Notes under the pieces: generated by a model
The model's input: the letters and a program-made list of their open reading frames with translations, nothing else
The model's database searches: none
Told to the model about the DNA's origin: nothing
NCBI RefSeq assembly: GCF_029255285.1
Contig: NZ_JAPUVI010000106.1
Coordinates: 1 to 64,000 of the forward strand
DNA: 64,000 bases
Direction: 5' to 3'
Source of the DNA: Accumulibacter sp.
Lineage (GTDB): Bacteria; Pseudomonadota; Gammaproteobacteria; Burkholderiales; Rhodocyclaceae
Shown here: piece by piece, positions 48,735-58,678 of the stretch
How positions within the stretch are numbered: the stretch's first letter is position 1
How the letters are laid out: each line of letters begins with the position of its first letter
Translations under genes and position numbers: made by a program

Positions 48735-48888
48735 CGGGGGACGCGAAGCGCACGCCCCCATCCCACCGCCGCGGTGAGCTTGGGAAAGCCTCCAAGAACC
48801 CCACCGCTAGACGATATCCGGGTCTTCTGCCCCGCATCCTGCTCTGTCCCGAGCCCAGGCGGGGACTGTCGCGCTCAGGGCCTGAGAT

Positions 48889-49266
48889 TCAGTAGCCCGA
48901 GTAGGCACCGGGCGGCGGGCCATAGACCGGCTGCGGCGGCAGCGCATAGACCGGGCGGGCGGGAACGACGTACACCGGGCGTGGCGCGGGTACATACACC
49001 GGTTCGGGTGGCGCGACATAGACCGGACGCGGCGCATAGTAGGTCGAAGCCGCGACACCGGCGACGATCCCGGTTATCGCCAGGATGGCTGCCGGACCCA
49101 CCCAGTTCTTGCCGCCACGATAGTGGCCACCGTGATGATGGCGCGGCGCCGATTCGTAATACCCGCCACGATAGTCGCCACGATACCGATGATCGGCGAG
49201 AGCGGGAGCAGAGATGCCCAGCGTGAGGCTGAGCGCGATGCAGAGGGGGGTGATGGTCGTTTTCAT
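48889..49266 (-). CDS. small exported/membrane protein with Pro-Val-Tyr repeats
   Basis: A 125-residue protein. Signal peptide MKTTITPLCIALSLTLGISAPALA. A His/Gly/Tyr-rich segment (RYRGDYRGGYYESAPRHHHGGHYRGG) follows. One hydrophobic segment (VGPAAILAITGIVAGVAAS) comes next, then five repeats of a PxPVYV-type unit (APRPVYVAPPEPVYVPAPRP). It may be anchored in the envelope with a proline-rich tail. The same layout occurs in many small proteins of unknown function in betaproteobacteria. I chose 49266, since upstream residues are not signal-like. Confidence 0.75.
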   Translation of the reverse strand: MKTTITPLCIALSLTLGISAPALADHRYRGDYRGGYYESAPRHHHGGHYRGGKNWVGPAAILAITGIVAGVAASTYYAPRPVYVAPPEPVYVPAPRPVYVVPARPVYALPPQPVYGPPPGAYSGY

Positions 49267-49332
49267 GAGTCGATTAACGCGGCACGGCGCATCCGGATGA
49301 CAACTGTCTTGCAACGCGCGCGTGTCGTGCCG

Positions 49333-50229
49333 CTATCGGGTAGCACCGGCCGGCAGATTGACCAAGACGATACCGAGCGCCACACAAACGGCGGCCACCA
49401 GGAAGGTCGCGGTGAGGGGCTCGGCGAGAAACAGAACGCCAAACGCGACGCCGAAGAGCGGCGTCAGGAAAGAGAAGACCATCAGCCTGCCCGCCAGGTA
49501 GCGTGTCAGCAGCCAAAACCAGGCCAGGTAGCTGGCAAAGGCGACGACGATTCCCTGATAGGCGAGCGCCAGCACGACCGGCAGGCTCACCACGCTGACG
49601 CCGCTCTCGCCGATCAGCGCGGCGACCGGCAACACCAAGGCGCTCGAGGTGGCGAGCTGATAAAAGAGGACCCGCGTCGCACTGATTCTCGCCAGTCCGC
49701 TGGCGCGGATGAGCACCGTCGTCGCTGCCCAGCCGAGCGCCGCGAGCAGCCCCAGGAGATCGCCTATCCAGGCATCCGGGTGAACGCCGCCCTGGCCGAT
49801 AAAACCCAGCAGAATGCCGACGAAGGCCAGAGCGATACCACCGGCGTGTCGCCAGCGCAGTTGCTCGCCCGGCACGAAGCAATGCAGCCCGAGCACGGTC
49901 AGGCATGGCGCGGTGTAGAGAAAGACGACCATGCGTGCCGCCGTGGTATAGGCAAGGCCGACGTAGATGAAGATGAACTCGATAGCGAAAAGCAGGCCGG
50001 CGAGAAGACCGAGGCGCCAAGTGCCATCGTCCTGGCGGAACGACTGACCGCGCCAGCGCGCCCAGAGCAACAGGAAGAAGAGAGCGATCGCCGAGCGCAG
50101 GCCGCATTGGAGAACCGGGCTGACGCCTTCGCTGGCGATCTTGATGGTCACCTGCTGGAAACCCCAGATCGCGCAGAGCAGGATCATCAGGCCGAAAGCG
50201 GCGAAACCGGGCGCTGTGCGCTGTGTCAT
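49333..50229 (-). CDS. EamA/DMT-family transporter
   Basis: A 298-residue inner-membrane protein with ten predicted TM helices in two EamA repeats (FGLMILLCAIWGFQQVTIKI at the start; VLALAYQGIVVAFASYLAWFWLLTRY in repeat two, and FLTPLFGVAFGVLFLAEPLT). Probably an exporter of metabolites. Substrate unknown. It lies on the same strand as hprA, with a 339-base gap. Confidence 0.9.
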   Translation of the reverse strand: MTQRTAPGFAAFGLMILLCAIWGFQQVTIKIASEGVSPVLQCGLRSAIALFFLLLWARWRGQSFRQDDGTWRLGLLAGLLFAIEFIFIYVGLAYTTAARMVVFLYTAPCLTVLGLHCFVPGEQLRWRHAGGIALAFVGILLGFIGQGGVHPDAWIGDLLGLLAALGWAATTVLIRASGLARISATRVLFYQLATSSALVLPVAALIGESGVSVVSLPVVLALAYQGIVVAFASYLAWFWLLTRYLAGRLMVFSFLTPLFGVAFGVLFLAEPLTATFLVAAVCVALGIVLVNLPAGATR

Positions 50230-50568
50230 CGGTTTCGTCCGTTGGCGCCAGCGTAAATGGCCATCGCCTCGATGGCCGACGACTCTCGGCACCCGGTCGC
50301 GCGCGAGCGGCGCGTCAGCCCCGCGCACCAGCAACGCCGGCCCGCAAGCGGCCCGGCGAGGCGAATCACGCCAGGCGATGTCACGCGATTGGTCGATGCT
50401 TCTACCGCGCCCCCGCTGCCAAACGCCGAAGGAAAGCCGACGATCTTCAGCGTCGAGCAAAGCGATCGCGACCGAGTCCGCTTTTCCGGCGTCGGCGCTG
50501 AGCGATCAAACGGCGTCGCACCAAGCAGCGACCCTCGCACAGGTCGCCGGTTGCGGCCTGGCCGTGGC
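50230..50568. other. intergenic region
   Basis: No supported gene. Open frames on both strands are Arg-rich and unlike any family I know. It probably holds the promoter of the DMT transporter gene. Confidence 0.4.
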
Positions 50569-51525
50569 TCAGGTGACACGATTGTGCGGCGCGCCACGGG
50601 CGAACGCCTCGAGGTTGGCGGTGAGTTGGTCGGCCAGCGCCTGCATCGCTGGCCGACTCGCCCAGGCGACGTGCGGCGTCAGCAAGAAGTTCGGTAGGGC
50701 GAGCAGTTCGGGCGCCAGCAACCGGTTGCCGTCCCGCGGCGGCTCGACGCTCAAGACGTCGAAACCGGCGCCGGCAATCCAACCTTCGCGCAGAGCCCTG
50801 GCCAGCGCCGCTTCGTCGACCAGACCGCCGCGCGCCGTGTTGATCAACAGCGCCGAGCGCTTCATGGCGCGCAGCTCGGGCTCGCCGATCAGATGGGTCG
50901 TCTCGGCGGTCAGGGGGCAGTGCAGCGAGATCGCGTCGGCCTCGCGCAAGGCCTCCGCGAAAGCCGTGTAGCCCGGACGCACGGCGGCTGCCCCGCGGCG
51001 CTCGCAACGCAGCACGCGCATGCCAAAGGCCTCAGCCAGACGGGCGACACCGCTCCCGAGGCTGCCATTGCCGACCAGCGCGAGAGTCGCGCCGTGCAGA
51101 TCGCGGATCGGGAAATCGAACAGGCAAAACTGTTCGGAGCACTGCCACTTCCCGGCCGCCACGGCCTGCCGGTAGGCGACAAGGTTGCGCGACAGCGCCA
51201 ACAGCAAGGCGAAGACGTGCTCGGGAACGGTATGCCCGGCGTAGCCGCGAACGTTCGAGACGACGATTCCCCGCTTGCGGCAAGCGTCAAGGTCGATGTT
51301 GTTGGTGCCGGTCGCCGCAACGGCGATCATCTGCAGTTCAGGCAGGACAGCGATCAGTTCGGAGCCGATGAGCAACTTGTTGACGATGGCAATCGTCGCG
51401 CCGGCCAGCCGCTCGCCGATCTCGGCCGGAGAGGTTTTCGCATGCTCGATCCAGCAGTGGCGAAAAGCGGGCCGGCGAACGTCGGCGATCATCGACTCGC
51501 GCTCCAGGTAGACGATACGGTGCAT
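50569..51525 (-). CDS. D-2-hydroxyacid dehydrogenase, glycerate/hydroxypyruvate type
   Basis: A 318-residue NAD-dependent dehydrogenase. The substrate-binding part is followed by the Rossmann motif ALVGNGSLGSGVARLAEAFGM, an unusual GNGSLG for GxGxxG. The RGGLVDEAALARAL block, a FDVLSVEPP segment with the catalytic Glu, and LLTPHVAWAS with the catalytic His are all present. The sequence is near HprA (glycerate dehydrogenase), which reduces hydroxypyruvate. It starts 3 bases after the stop of the half-length aldehyde dehydrogenase, so they form an operon. Confidence 0.9.
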   Translation of the reverse strand: MHRIVYLERESMIADVRRPAFRHCWIEHAKTSPAEIGERLAGATIAIVNKLLIGSELIAVLPELQMIAVAATGTNNIDLDACRKRGIVVSNVRGYAGHTVPEHVFALLLALSRNLVAYRQAVAAGKWQCSEQFCLFDFPIRDLHGATLALVGNGSLGSGVARLAEAFGMRVLRCERRGAAAVRPGYTAFAEALREADAISLHCPLTAETTHLIGEPELRAMKRSALLINTARGGLVDEAALARALREGWIAGAGFDVLSVEPPRDGNRLLAPELLALPNFLLTPHVAWASRPAMQALADQLTANLEAFARGAPHNRVT

Positions 51526-51528
51526 CGC

Positions 51529-52233
51529 TCAGTCCCGGAAGGGCTTGCCATGACGCGCCGCGATGGCAGCGACCCGAGCACCGAGCATTGGCTCGCCGGC
51601 AAAGCGCAGTACGTTCACGGGGGCGGCGGCGCACAGTCCCTCGATGGCCTCCAGATCGCCCTGCAGGACGTTGAAGACGCCGCCCGGGAAACCGCTGCGG
51701 GCGCTCAGTTCGGCCAGCGCAAAAAGCGCCGACGGGGCTTGCGGGCTTGGCTTGAGGATCACGACAGCGCCAGCCAGCAATGCCGGGACAGCCCACCGCA
51801 CGGCTCCGAGCAAAGGAGCAGTGGCGTCGCTGACGATGGCCACGACGCCGTGGTCGTCCTCGGTGGCGCGACATTCACCAGCGCTGCGCAACCGATTGAC
51901 GGCCTCATCCACCTCGGTTGCTGCAAGCATGTCGTCCTTCCCGCACTCCTCGCCGATCAGTCCGGCGAAGTGCGGCGCGTAGCCTTTCAGCGCATCGCCG
52001 AGTCGTGTCAGCAGGGCGGCGCGTTGCTCGGCTGCCAGCGCCGACCAGATTGCCAGGGCGGCGCCCGCCGAGTCTGCCGCCGCCCGGGCTTCGGCGGCAC
52101 CGCACAGCGGTGTCCGGCGCCTGACACGGCCGGTCCGCGGGTCGCACACATCGAAAAAGGTCGGCGCCATGGTGAGATAGGCGTGGCCGTTGATCCACAG
52201 CGGAATGGCCAGGATTTCGTCGATATCGGTCAT
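51529..52233 (-). CDS. half-length aldehyde dehydrogenase-family protein (NAD-binding part only)
   Basis: A 234-residue protein that matches the first half of aldehyde dehydrogenases. It has the NGHAY...FDVCDPRTGRV entry strand, WSALAAEQRAALLTRLGDAL, PLLGAVRWAVPALLAGAVVILKPSPQAP (the NWPxxxxxW..P.L..GN..V.KPSE equivalent), SGFPGGVFNVLQGD and a final LRFAGEPMLGARVAAIAARHGK (the FTGSxxxG equivalent). It then stops. The catalytic Glu and Cys regions and the oligomerisation domain are absent, about half the usual 480 residues. No sequence for the missing half follows, because hprA starts 3 bases later. It is either a stable truncated form with another role or an old deletion. Confidence 0.8.
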   Translation of the reverse strand: MTDIDEILAIPLWINGHAYLTMAPTFFDVCDPRTGRVRRRTPLCGAAEARAAADSAGAALAIWSALAAEQRAALLTRLGDALKGYAPHFAGLIGEECGKDDMLAATEVDEAVNRLRSAGECRATEDDHGVVAIVSDATAPLLGAVRWAVPALLAGAVVILKPSPQAPSALFALAELSARSGFPGGVFNVLQGDLEAIEGLCAAAPVNVLRFAGEPMLGARVAAIAARHGKPFRD

Positions 52234-52629
52234 TGCACTCCTCGGCTGCTTGTCCGGTCGCTCGGCCCTGTACTGCGCTCTCCTCGACACGGCTCTACGC
52301 CCGACTGCCGGTCGCTGCCAGTGCGGGTGCGAACCAATGGGAGCGGAAAACAACGGGTAGCGAGTGAAGCCACGCAAAGGCGAATGGAAAATATCGCGGC
52401 GGCTGCCGCACTCCAATCGGCGAGCGCCGAATAGTATTCTCCCGGTGCGCAAAACGGAAGTCCGGGTCGCACGCGGACTGCTCTCGGCCTCTCGCCGGGG
52501 ATATCCGGCAGGCGGGCAACGAACCGCGACGAGCGCATGATGGTAAGATGTTGCGCCGCACAAGGTATGGCGGGCGAATGGCGGAGCGCCCGAGGACAAT
52601 TTCGCAATCGGAAGGTTGAACGGGAAACC
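52234..52629. other. divergent control region (ALDH-hprA / iclR)
   Basis: 396 bases between divergent genes. No gene seen. GTGCG...CGCAC arms (about 52445-52472) and CGGAGCGCC near 52580 are possible operator elements for the IclR regulator. AGGTTGAACGGGAAACC precedes the iclR ATG. Confidence 0.4.
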
Positions 52630-53409
52630 ATGGCCGAACAACAGGCAGAAAAAACATCGATCCAGGTCATCGAACGAATGATGGCGCTGCTCGACGTGCT
52701 GGCCGACCAGCCGGAACCGGTCAGCCTCAAGATTCTGGCCAGGGAAAGTGGCCTGCATCCGTCGACCGCGCATCGCATCCTGGCGGCGATGAACAGCGCC
52801 GCCATCGTCGAGCGGCAGGAAGCCGGCAGCTATGCGCTCGGCATCCGCTTGCTCGAACTGGGCAATATCGTCAAATCGCGGATCAACATTCGCCAGGTCG
52901 CGCTCCCCTACATGCAGCAGTTGCACGAAGTGGTCGGCGAGGCGGTCAATCTCGGTATTCGCCACGCGGACGAAATCATCTACGTGGAGCGCACCTCGAG
53001 CGGCCGCTCTCTGGTACGCGTCGTCTATCTGGTGGGCGGGCGCGCGCCGCTGCACCTCACTTCGGTCGGCAAACTGTTCCTGGCCGCCGACACGGTGCCC
53101 GAGGTGCGCGCCTATGCCCGGCGCACCGGCCTGCCGGGCAAGACACCCCATTCGCTGACCCGCATCGAGGCGCTCGAGAAAGATCTGGAAAAGATTCGCC
53201 GACACGACGTCGCCTATGACAACGAGGAGGCCGAGATCGGCCTGCGCTGCGTCGCCGCGCCGATCCGCAACGACGAAGGGCGGCTCGTCGCCGGGCTGTC
53301 GATATCGGCCCCCAGCGATCGCCACAATCCCGACTGGGTGACGCCGATCAAGGCGACGGCGAACGAGATTTCCCAAGCTCTGGGATTTCGCCGACCGCCG
53401 CGCAACTGA
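52630..53409 (+). CDS. IclR-family transcriptional regulator
   Basis: A 259-residue regulator. The N-terminal winged helix-turn-helix (about 10-70) reads IQVIERMMALLDVL, LKILARESGLHPSTAHRILAAM and YALGIRLLELG. The C-terminal effector domain (about 85-250) has YVERTSSGRSLVRV, GGRAPLHLTSVGKLFLA, YDNEEAEIGLRCVAAPI and AGLSISAPSDR. It is transcribed away from the ALDH-hprA pair and probably controls it in response to a small organic acid. The ATG at 52630 matches the family start. Confidence 0.92.
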   Translation: MAEQQAEKTSIQVIERMMALLDVLADQPEPVSLKILARESGLHPSTAHRILAAMNSAAIVERQEAGSYALGIRLLELGNIVKSRINIRQVALPYMQQLHEVVGEAVNLGIRHADEIIYVERTSSGRSLVRVVYLVGGRAPLHLTSVGKLFLAADTVPEVRAYARRTGLPGKTPHSLTRIEALEKDLEKIRRHDVAYDNEEAEIGLRCVAAPIRNDEGRLVAGLSISAPSDRHNPDWVTPIKATANEISQALGFRRPPRN

Positions 53410-53560
53410 GCCCAGACGCCACCGGGCCGAGGCGGCGGGCATCGGCACCTGTGGTCGCAGGTCAACGAAACGGCACGCGCCAGCGTTGAACTTATTTGCG
53501 GAGCACGATGCCGAACCACGCCGAATGTTCTGCCAACCCCATCCACCCAGGAGGAACCCT

Positions 53561-54241
53561 ATGCACAAGCTCATTGCTCTGTTGGTCGGTCTGCTGATGG
53601 TCACGCTCAATGCCTTCGCCGCGGTCAACGTCAATACCGCCAATGAACAGGAACTGCAGATGCTGACCGGCATCGGCCCGGTCAAGGCCAAAGCGATCAT
53701 CGACTACCGGACGAAGAACGGCGACTTCAAGACCGTCGAGGATCTGACCAAGGTTCCCGGCATCGGCCCGGCGGTTCTGGGGAAAATCAAGCAGGACGTG
53801 GCGCTGAGCGGCCCGACGACGGCCAAGGCTGGCACGACTCCGGCCGCGGCGGCCAAGCCGCCGGCCGTTCCCGCGACACCATCGGCACCGACCACCCCTG
53901 CCAAACCGGCAACGCCGTCGGCCACTCCAGCGGCGACCACCGCTCCGGCTGCACCGGCAACGGCCAAACCCGCGGCAGCCAGCGCACCGAGTGGCGCCGC
54001 GCTGCCTGCCGCCAAGGCCGAATCGGCCAAACCGGCGGCACCCGCCGCACCGGCGGCAGCCGCCCCGGCAGCGGCTCCCGTGACGGCAGCAGCGGCCGCG
54101 ACGCCGGCCACGAAGACCGAAGCCGCCAAAGCCGACGCCACGAAGAAGAATACCGCGGAAGACAAGAAAGCAGCGGCGAAGGCGAAGAAGGACGCTGAAT
54201 CGGCAGCGAAAAAAGAAGAAGCCGGGGCGGCGAAAAAATAG
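53561..54241 (+). CDS. ComEA-like helix-hairpin-helix protein with an Ala/Pro/Lys tail
   Basis: A 226-residue exported protein. Signal peptide MHKLIALLVGLLMVTLNAFA. A ComEA-type (HhH)2 DNA-binding domain about 22-85 has VNVNTANEQELQMLTGIGPV, KAKAIIDYRTKNGDFKTVED and VPGIGPAVLGKI. The remaining about 140 residues are low complexity: Ala/Pro/Thr, then Lys/Ala/Glu at the end. The HhH part fits periplasmic DNA binding during competence. The long tail is not part of standard ComEA, which is about 70-100 residues. GGAGGAA lies before the ATG at 53561. Confidence 0.85.
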   Translation: MHKLIALLVGLLMVTLNAFAAVNVNTANEQELQMLTGIGPVKAKAIIDYRTKNGDFKTVEDLTKVPGIGPAVLGKIKQDVALSGPTTAKAGTTPAAAAKPPAVPATPSAPTTPAKPATPSATPAATTAPAAPATAKPAAASAPSGAALPAAKAESAKPAAPAAPAAAAPAAAPVTAAAAATPATKTEAAKADATKKNTAEDKKAAAKAKKDAESAAKKEEAGAAKK

Positions 54242-54350
54242 TCCGCCCTTTTGGGGGGAGGCCATCGACCCGACACCCCGCTTCGGCGGGTCGTCGCTCA
54301 TGTCAGGGCAGCAAGCGATGAGGCGGGAATGACCGCCCATCGCCGTACAG

Positions 54351-54376
54351 GTGGCGAGGCTGATCGCCCTCGCCAC
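54351..54376. repeat. 9-bp stem hairpin upstream of the DMT transporter gene
   Basis: GTGGCGAGG and CCTCGCCAC around an eight-base loop, 46 bases before the ATG at 54422. There is no T tract. It could be a terminator-like end of the ComEA-like transcript or a 5' UTR structure. Confidence 0.6.
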
Positions 54377-54421
54377 CACGATGCTTGATACACTTCAGCC
54401 CTGCGTCACGAAGCCTACTCC

Positions 54422-55285
54422 ATGCCCCGCTCGTCCTCCCTGCTGCCTTTCCTCTTCGTCTTCCTGTGGAGCACCGGCTTTATCGGCGCCAAGCTCGGCC
54501 TGCCCTACGCCGAACCGCTGACCTTTCTGCTCGCCCGCTACCTCCTGGTCCTTGCACTGATGACGCTCTTCGTCCTCGCGACGCGTGCGCCATGGCCATC
54601 CGACACGCGCCAGTTTGTCCACATCGGCTTATCGGGCGTGCTGGTGCATGCGCTTTACCTGGGTGGCGTATTCGTGGCCATCAAGCACGGCCTGCCGGCT
54701 GGCGTGACGGCGCTGGTGGTCGGCATGCAACCTTTGCTGACGGCTTGCGGCGCCGGCGTCCTGCTCGGCGAACACGTCTCGCCACGGCAGTGGCTGGGGC
54801 TGATTCTCGGCTTTGCCGGCGTGACGCTGGTCGTCGCCAACAAGCTCGGCGAGGTGCCGCTGGCGGCGATGCTGCTGCCGGCGCTGGTCGCTCTGTTCGG
54901 CATCACGCTGGGAACGCTGTACCAGAAGCGCTTCTGTCCGCACTTCGATCTGCGCACCGGGGCCTTGATTCAGTTTCTTCCCACCGCCGTGCTGACGGCG
55001 TTGGTCGCCTGGGCGACCGAGAGCATGCGAATCGATTGGACGCCACCGTTTGTTTTCGCGCTGCTGTGGCTCGTACTGGTGCTCTCCTTCGGTGCCATCA
55101 GTCTGCTCAACGTGCTGATTCGCCGTGGCAGCGCGGTGAATGTCGCCAGCCTGTTCTACCTGACGCCGCCGAGCACGGCGGTCATCGCCTGGCTGGTGTT
55201 CGACGAAACACTGCCGGCGCTGGCGCTGGCCGGCATGGCACTGGCCGTGGGCGGCGTCTATCTGGCCCGCGCGCCGGCACGATGA
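54422..55285 (+). CDS. EamA/DMT-family transporter
   Basis: A 287-residue protein with about ten TM helices in two EamA repeats ([69 protein letters not shown]). Probably a metabolite exporter of unknown substrate. Its stop overlaps the ruvC start (ATGA at 55282-55285), so ruvC translation may depend on it. Confidence 0.9.
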   Translation: MPRSSSLLPFLFVFLWSTGFIGAKLGLPYAEPLTFLLARYLLVLALMTLFVLATRAPWPSDTRQFVHIGLSGVLVHALYLGGVFVAIKHGLPAGVTALVVGMQPLLTACGAGVLLGEHVSPRQWLGLILGFAGVTLVVANKLGEVPLAAMLLPALVALFGITLGTLYQKRFCPHFDLRTGALIQFLPTAVLTALVAWATESMRIDWTPPFVFALLWLVLVLSFGAISLLNVLIRRGSAVNVASLFYLTPPSTAVIAWLVFDETLPALALAGMALAVGGVYLARAPAR

Positions 55286-55836
55286 GTGATGTCGCCAAGC
55301 CGACGCGGCGCATACTCGGTATTGACCCGGGATTGCGCATTACGGGTTTCGGTGTCATCGAGAAAACCGGCAAGCGACTAGCCTACCTGGTCAGCGGCTG
55401 CATCCGGACCGACCTCAAGGATTCGCTGCCTGGCCGACTGGGCACGATTCACGCCGGAGTGCGCGAACTGGTAGCGGCACACCGGCCTGACCAGGCGGCG
55501 GTGGAGATCGTTTTCGTCAACGTCAATCCGCAATCGACGCTGCTCCTCGGTCAGGCGCGCGGTGCGGCGATCAGCGCCCTGGTCGCCAGTGGCCTGGACG
55601 TTGCCGAATACACCGCGCTGCAGGTCAAGCAGGCGGTAGTCGGCAACGGTCACGCCGACAAAATGCAGGTGCAGCACATGGTGCGCCGGCTCTTGTCTCT
55701 GTCGCGAGATCCTAGCCCGGACGCGGCCGATGCGCTGGCCTGTGCCATCACGCATGCGCACGGCGGACAGGGGCTGGGGCAACTGGTGAACCGGAGTCTG
55801 CGGGTTCGTAACGGCAGGCTGATCGTCGGCCAGTGA
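55282..55836 (+). CDS. ruvC: Holliday junction resolvase RuvC
   Basis: A 184-residue nuclease. Active-site acids are visible: Asp in [16 protein letters not shown], Glu in [16 protein letters not shown] and the Asp pair in [16 protein letters not shown]. It cuts Holliday junctions held by RuvAB. ATG at 55282 overlaps the transporter stop. The start at the ILGIDPG N-terminus is the family start apart from a ten-residue lead. Confidence 0.96.
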   Translation: MSDVAKPTRRILGIDPGLRITGFGVIEKTGKRLAYLVSGCIRTDLKDSLPGRLGTIHAGVRELVAAHRPDQAAVEIVFVNVNPQSTLLLGQARGAAISALVASGLDVAEYTALQVKQAVVGNGHADKMQVQHMVRRLLSLSRDPSPDAADALACAITHAHGGQGLGQLVNRSLRVRNGRLIVGQ

Positions 55837-55849
55837 GGGAGAACAACTC

Positions 55850-56425
55850 ATGATCGGCCGGCTGAGCGGCATCCTGCTGGAAAAAAACCCGCCCCAGGTG
55901 CTGCTCGACGTCGGCGGGGTCGGCTACGAAATCGACGTGCCGATGAGCACCTTCTACAACCTGCCGGCCAACGGCGAGAAGCTGTCCTTGCTGACCCACT
56001 TTGTGGTGCGTGAGGACGGACATCTTCTTTATGGTTTTGCCAGTGAAGCCGAGCGCTTCGCATTTCGCCAGCTGCTGAAGATCTCGGGCGTCGGTGCGCG
56101 CCTGGCCTTGTCGGTGCTCTCCGGCCTGTCGGTCGGCGACCTGGCGCAGGTCGTCGCCCGCCAGGACGTCGGCCGGCTGACCAAGGTGCCCGGTATCGGT
56201 ACCAAGACCGCCGAACGACTGTTGCTCGAGCTCAAGGGAAAGCTGGCCGACGCCTTGCCGGCCAGCACCGTGCCCGCCGAGGGAAGCCACAGCGACATTC
56301 TGAATGCCCTGCTGGCACTGGGTTACAATGACCGCGAAGCGACCTCGGCCGTACGGGAGTTGGCGGCCGACGTCAGCACATCCGATGGCATTCGCCAGGC
56401 GCTCAAGCGGCTGTCAAGGGTCTGA
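55850..56425 (+). CDS. ruvA: Holliday junction branch migration protein RuvA
   Basis: A 191-residue junction-binding protein. OB fold at 1-65 ([34 protein letters not shown]). HhH domain ([40 protein letters not shown]). Domain III at the C-terminus ([22 protein letters not shown]) contacts RuvB. AGGGAG lies before the ATG, 13 bases after ruvC. Confidence 0.97.
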   Translation: MIGRLSGILLEKNPPQVLLDVGGVGYEIDVPMSTFYNLPANGEKLSLLTHFVVREDGHLLYGFASEAERFAFRQLLKISGVGARLALSVLSGLSVGDLAQVVARQDVGRLTKVPGIGTKTAERLLLELKGKLADALPASTVPAEGSHSDILNALLALGYNDREATSAVRELAADVSTSDGIRQALKRLSRV

Positions 56426-56436
56426 ATCAACCACCA

Positions 56437-57522
56437 ATGAACCCTGGTCACAAACAACTCATTCAGATTGCGCTCGTCGCCTTGCTGCTCGTCGGCTGTA
56501 TCGCCGTGCTGCTGCCCTTCACCGGCACCCTGCTGTTCGCGATCGTGATTTGCGTGACGACGCTGCCGATCCGCAACCGCCTGCTCACCCTTTGCCGGGG
56601 GCGCAGCAGCCTGGCCGCGCTGCTCGTCTCGATGCTGCTGCTGCTGCTGCTCGTGGCGCCGATGGCGCTGCTCTCGGGCTCGCTCGCCGACGGCATCGAG
56701 ATTGCCATTCGCTACTTCAAGCCGCTGATGGAACGGGGTTTGCCCGCCGAGCCACCGGCCTGGCTGCTCAGCCTGCCGATCGCCGGCCCCAGCATCGCCG
56801 GCTACTGGCACGAACTGGCGGCGAGCCGCGAGGAAATGAACAACCTCCTGCACCAGTTCCTCGATCCGACCCGCCGGCTGGCACTCGCCGCCGTCGCGCT
56901 ATTCGCGCAGGGTTTGCTGCAACTGGTGCTGGTGATCTTCTTCGTTTTTTTCATCTTTCGCGACGCCCATCTCTACGTCGATGCGCTGCATACCGGCAGC
57001 CGCATGCTGGCTGGCGATCTCGGCGAGCGGATGCTGGCGCTGGTCGAAGGAACGGTCACCGGCGTCATGGCCGGCATCGTCGGAACGGCGGCGGCGCAGG
57101 CCGTGGTGGCGATGATCGGCTTTCTCATCGCCGGGGTGCCGGGCGTCGTCATTCTGACCCTGGCCACTTTCTTCTTCTCGATGATTCCCGTCGTCGGGGC
57201 GACGCTGATCTGGCTCGGTGCCGCCGTATGGCTGTACAACGAAGGGCAGACCGGTTGGGCGATATTCATGGTGCTCTGGGGAATGTTCGGCATCAGCAGC
57301 GTCGACAACTTCCTCAAACCGATCTTGATATCGCGTACCGCCAGCCTGCCGCTGCTGCTGATCGTGGTCGGCGTCTTCGGCGGCGTACTGGTTTTCGGTT
57401 TCATCGGCCTTTTCCTCGGGCCGACCTTGCTCGCCCTTGGCCAGGTGCTGATCCGCGAATGGCTGGCCCACGCCAATCCCAAAGTCCTGGTGTCGACCGG
57501 CAGCGAGAACGCGACACGATGA
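56437..57522 (+). CDS. AI-2E (UPF0118/PerM) family transporter
   Basis: A 361-residue inner-membrane protein with about seven to eight TM helices. Family features include [20 protein letters not shown] near the start, [43 protein letters not shown] in the middle, and [40 protein letters not shown] at the end. Members move small molecules or ions, and a role in AI-2 uptake is only claimed for some. It is inserted between ruvA and ruvB and its stop overlaps the ruvB ATG (ATGA). Confidence 0.93.
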   Translation: MNPGHKQLIQIALVALLLVGCIAVLLPFTGTLLFAIVICVTTLPIRNRLLTLCRGRSSLAALLVSMLLLLLLVAPMALLSGSLADGIEIAIRYFKPLMERGLPAEPPAWLLSLPIAGPSIAGYWHELAASREEMNNLLHQFLDPTRRLALAAVALFAQGLLQLVLVIFFVFFIFRDAHLYVDALHTGSRMLAGDLGERMLALVEGTVTGVMAGIVGTAAAQAVVAMIGFLIAGVPGVVILTLATFFFSMIPVVGATLIWLGAAVWLYNEGQTGWAIFMVLWGMFGISSVDNFLKPILISRTASLPLLLIVVGVFGGVLVFGFIGLFLGPTLLALGQVLIREWLAHANPKVLVSTGSENATR

Positions 57523-58583
57523 TCGAGACCGACGACCTCGGCGCGGCGCCGGTCGACCGCCTGATCTCGCCGGAGTCGAAATCGATTCAGGAAGAAGTCA
57601 TCGAGCGCGCCCTGCGGCCGCGCTGCCTGGCCGAGTACGTCGGCCAGGCAAAAATTCGCGAGCAGTTGTCGATCTTCATCGAGGCGGCCAGGCGACGCAG
57701 CGATACGCTCGACCATGTCCTCCTCTTCGGTCCGCCGGGGCTCGGCAAGACCACGCTGGCGCACATCATCGCCGCCGAAATGGGAGTCAACCTGCGCTCG
57801 ACATCGGGCCCGGTACTCGAGCGCGCCGGAGACCTGGCGGCAATCCTGACCAACCTCGAACCGCGCGACGTGTTGTTCATCGACGAAATCCATCGCCTGT
57901 CGCCGGTCGTCGAGGAGATTCTCTATCCGGCACTCGAAGACTTTCAGATCGACATCATGATAGGCGAGGGGCCGGCGGCGCGTTCGGTCAAGCTCGATCT
58001 GCCGCCTTTCACGCTGGTCGGCGCGACGACGCGTGCCGGCATGCTGACCAATCCCCTGCGCGACCGTTTCGGGATCGTCTCCCGGCTCGAGTTCTACACT
58101 CCCGAGGAACTCACCCTGATCGTCACGCGCTCGTCGCAGTTGCTCAAGGTGGCGACCGATCCGGGCGGTGCGCTGGAAATCGCTCGTCGTTCGCGCGGCA
58201 CACCGCGCATCGCCAACCGCTTGCTGCGGCGGGTGCGCGATTTTGCCGAAGTCAGGGCGAACAGCCACATCACGCGCCAAGTGGCCGATCTCGCCCTGCG
58301 GATGCTCGACGTCGATCACGGCGGACTCGACGTCATGGACCGCAAACTGCTGATGGCGGTGATCGACAAGTTCGGCGGCGGGCCCGTCGGCGTCGACAAT
58401 CTGGCCGCGGCGATCGGCGAAGCGCGGGATACGATCGAGGATGTGCTCGAACCGTACCTGATCCAGCAGGGTTTTCTGCAGCGCACGCCGCGCGGACGGA
58501 TGGCAACGGCGGCGGTCTACCGTCACCTTGGCATCGACAGCCTGCCCGGCACCGCGCAGGGCGAGTTCTGGCGGGCTCCGTGA
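57519..58583 (+). CDS. ruvB: Holliday junction helicase RuvB
   Basis: A 354-residue AAA+ motor. Walker [16 protein letters not shown], Walker [21 protein letters not shown], sensor 1 GATTRAGML, Arg finger region [15 protein letters not shown], and the winged-helix C-terminus ([16 protein letters not shown]). It drives branch migration with RuvA. The ATG at 57519 overlaps the upstream transporter stop. Confidence 0.98.
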   Translation: MIETDDLGAAPVDRLISPESKSIQEEVIERALRPRCLAEYVGQAKIREQLSIFIEAARRRSDTLDHVLLFGPPGLGKTTLAHIIAAEMGVNLRSTSGPVLERAGDLAAILTNLEPRDVLFIDEIHRLSPVVEEILYPALEDFQIDIMIGEGPAARSVKLDLPPFTLVGATTRAGMLTNPLRDRFGIVSRLEFYTPEELTLIVTRSSQLLKVATDPGGALEIARRSRGTPRIANRLLRRVRDFAEVRANSHITRQVADLALRMLDVDHGGLDVMDRKLLMAVIDKFGGGPVGVDNLAAAIGEARDTIEDVLEPYLIQQGFLQRTPRGRMATAAVYRHLGIDSLPGTAQGEFWRAP

Positions 58584-58678
58584 TACGGTACGCGGCGACA
58601 ACGAATAACGAGCAACGAAACCCGATCACAAACACTTACATTCGTCGCAGGCATGCTGCACTAGAATCCCAACCGGCC

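Noticed and set aside
49123-50256. A 377-codon plus-strand frame opposite the DMT transporter
   Set aside because: Strongly polar Arg/Gln/Glu composition is the mirror of a hydrophobic transporter gene.
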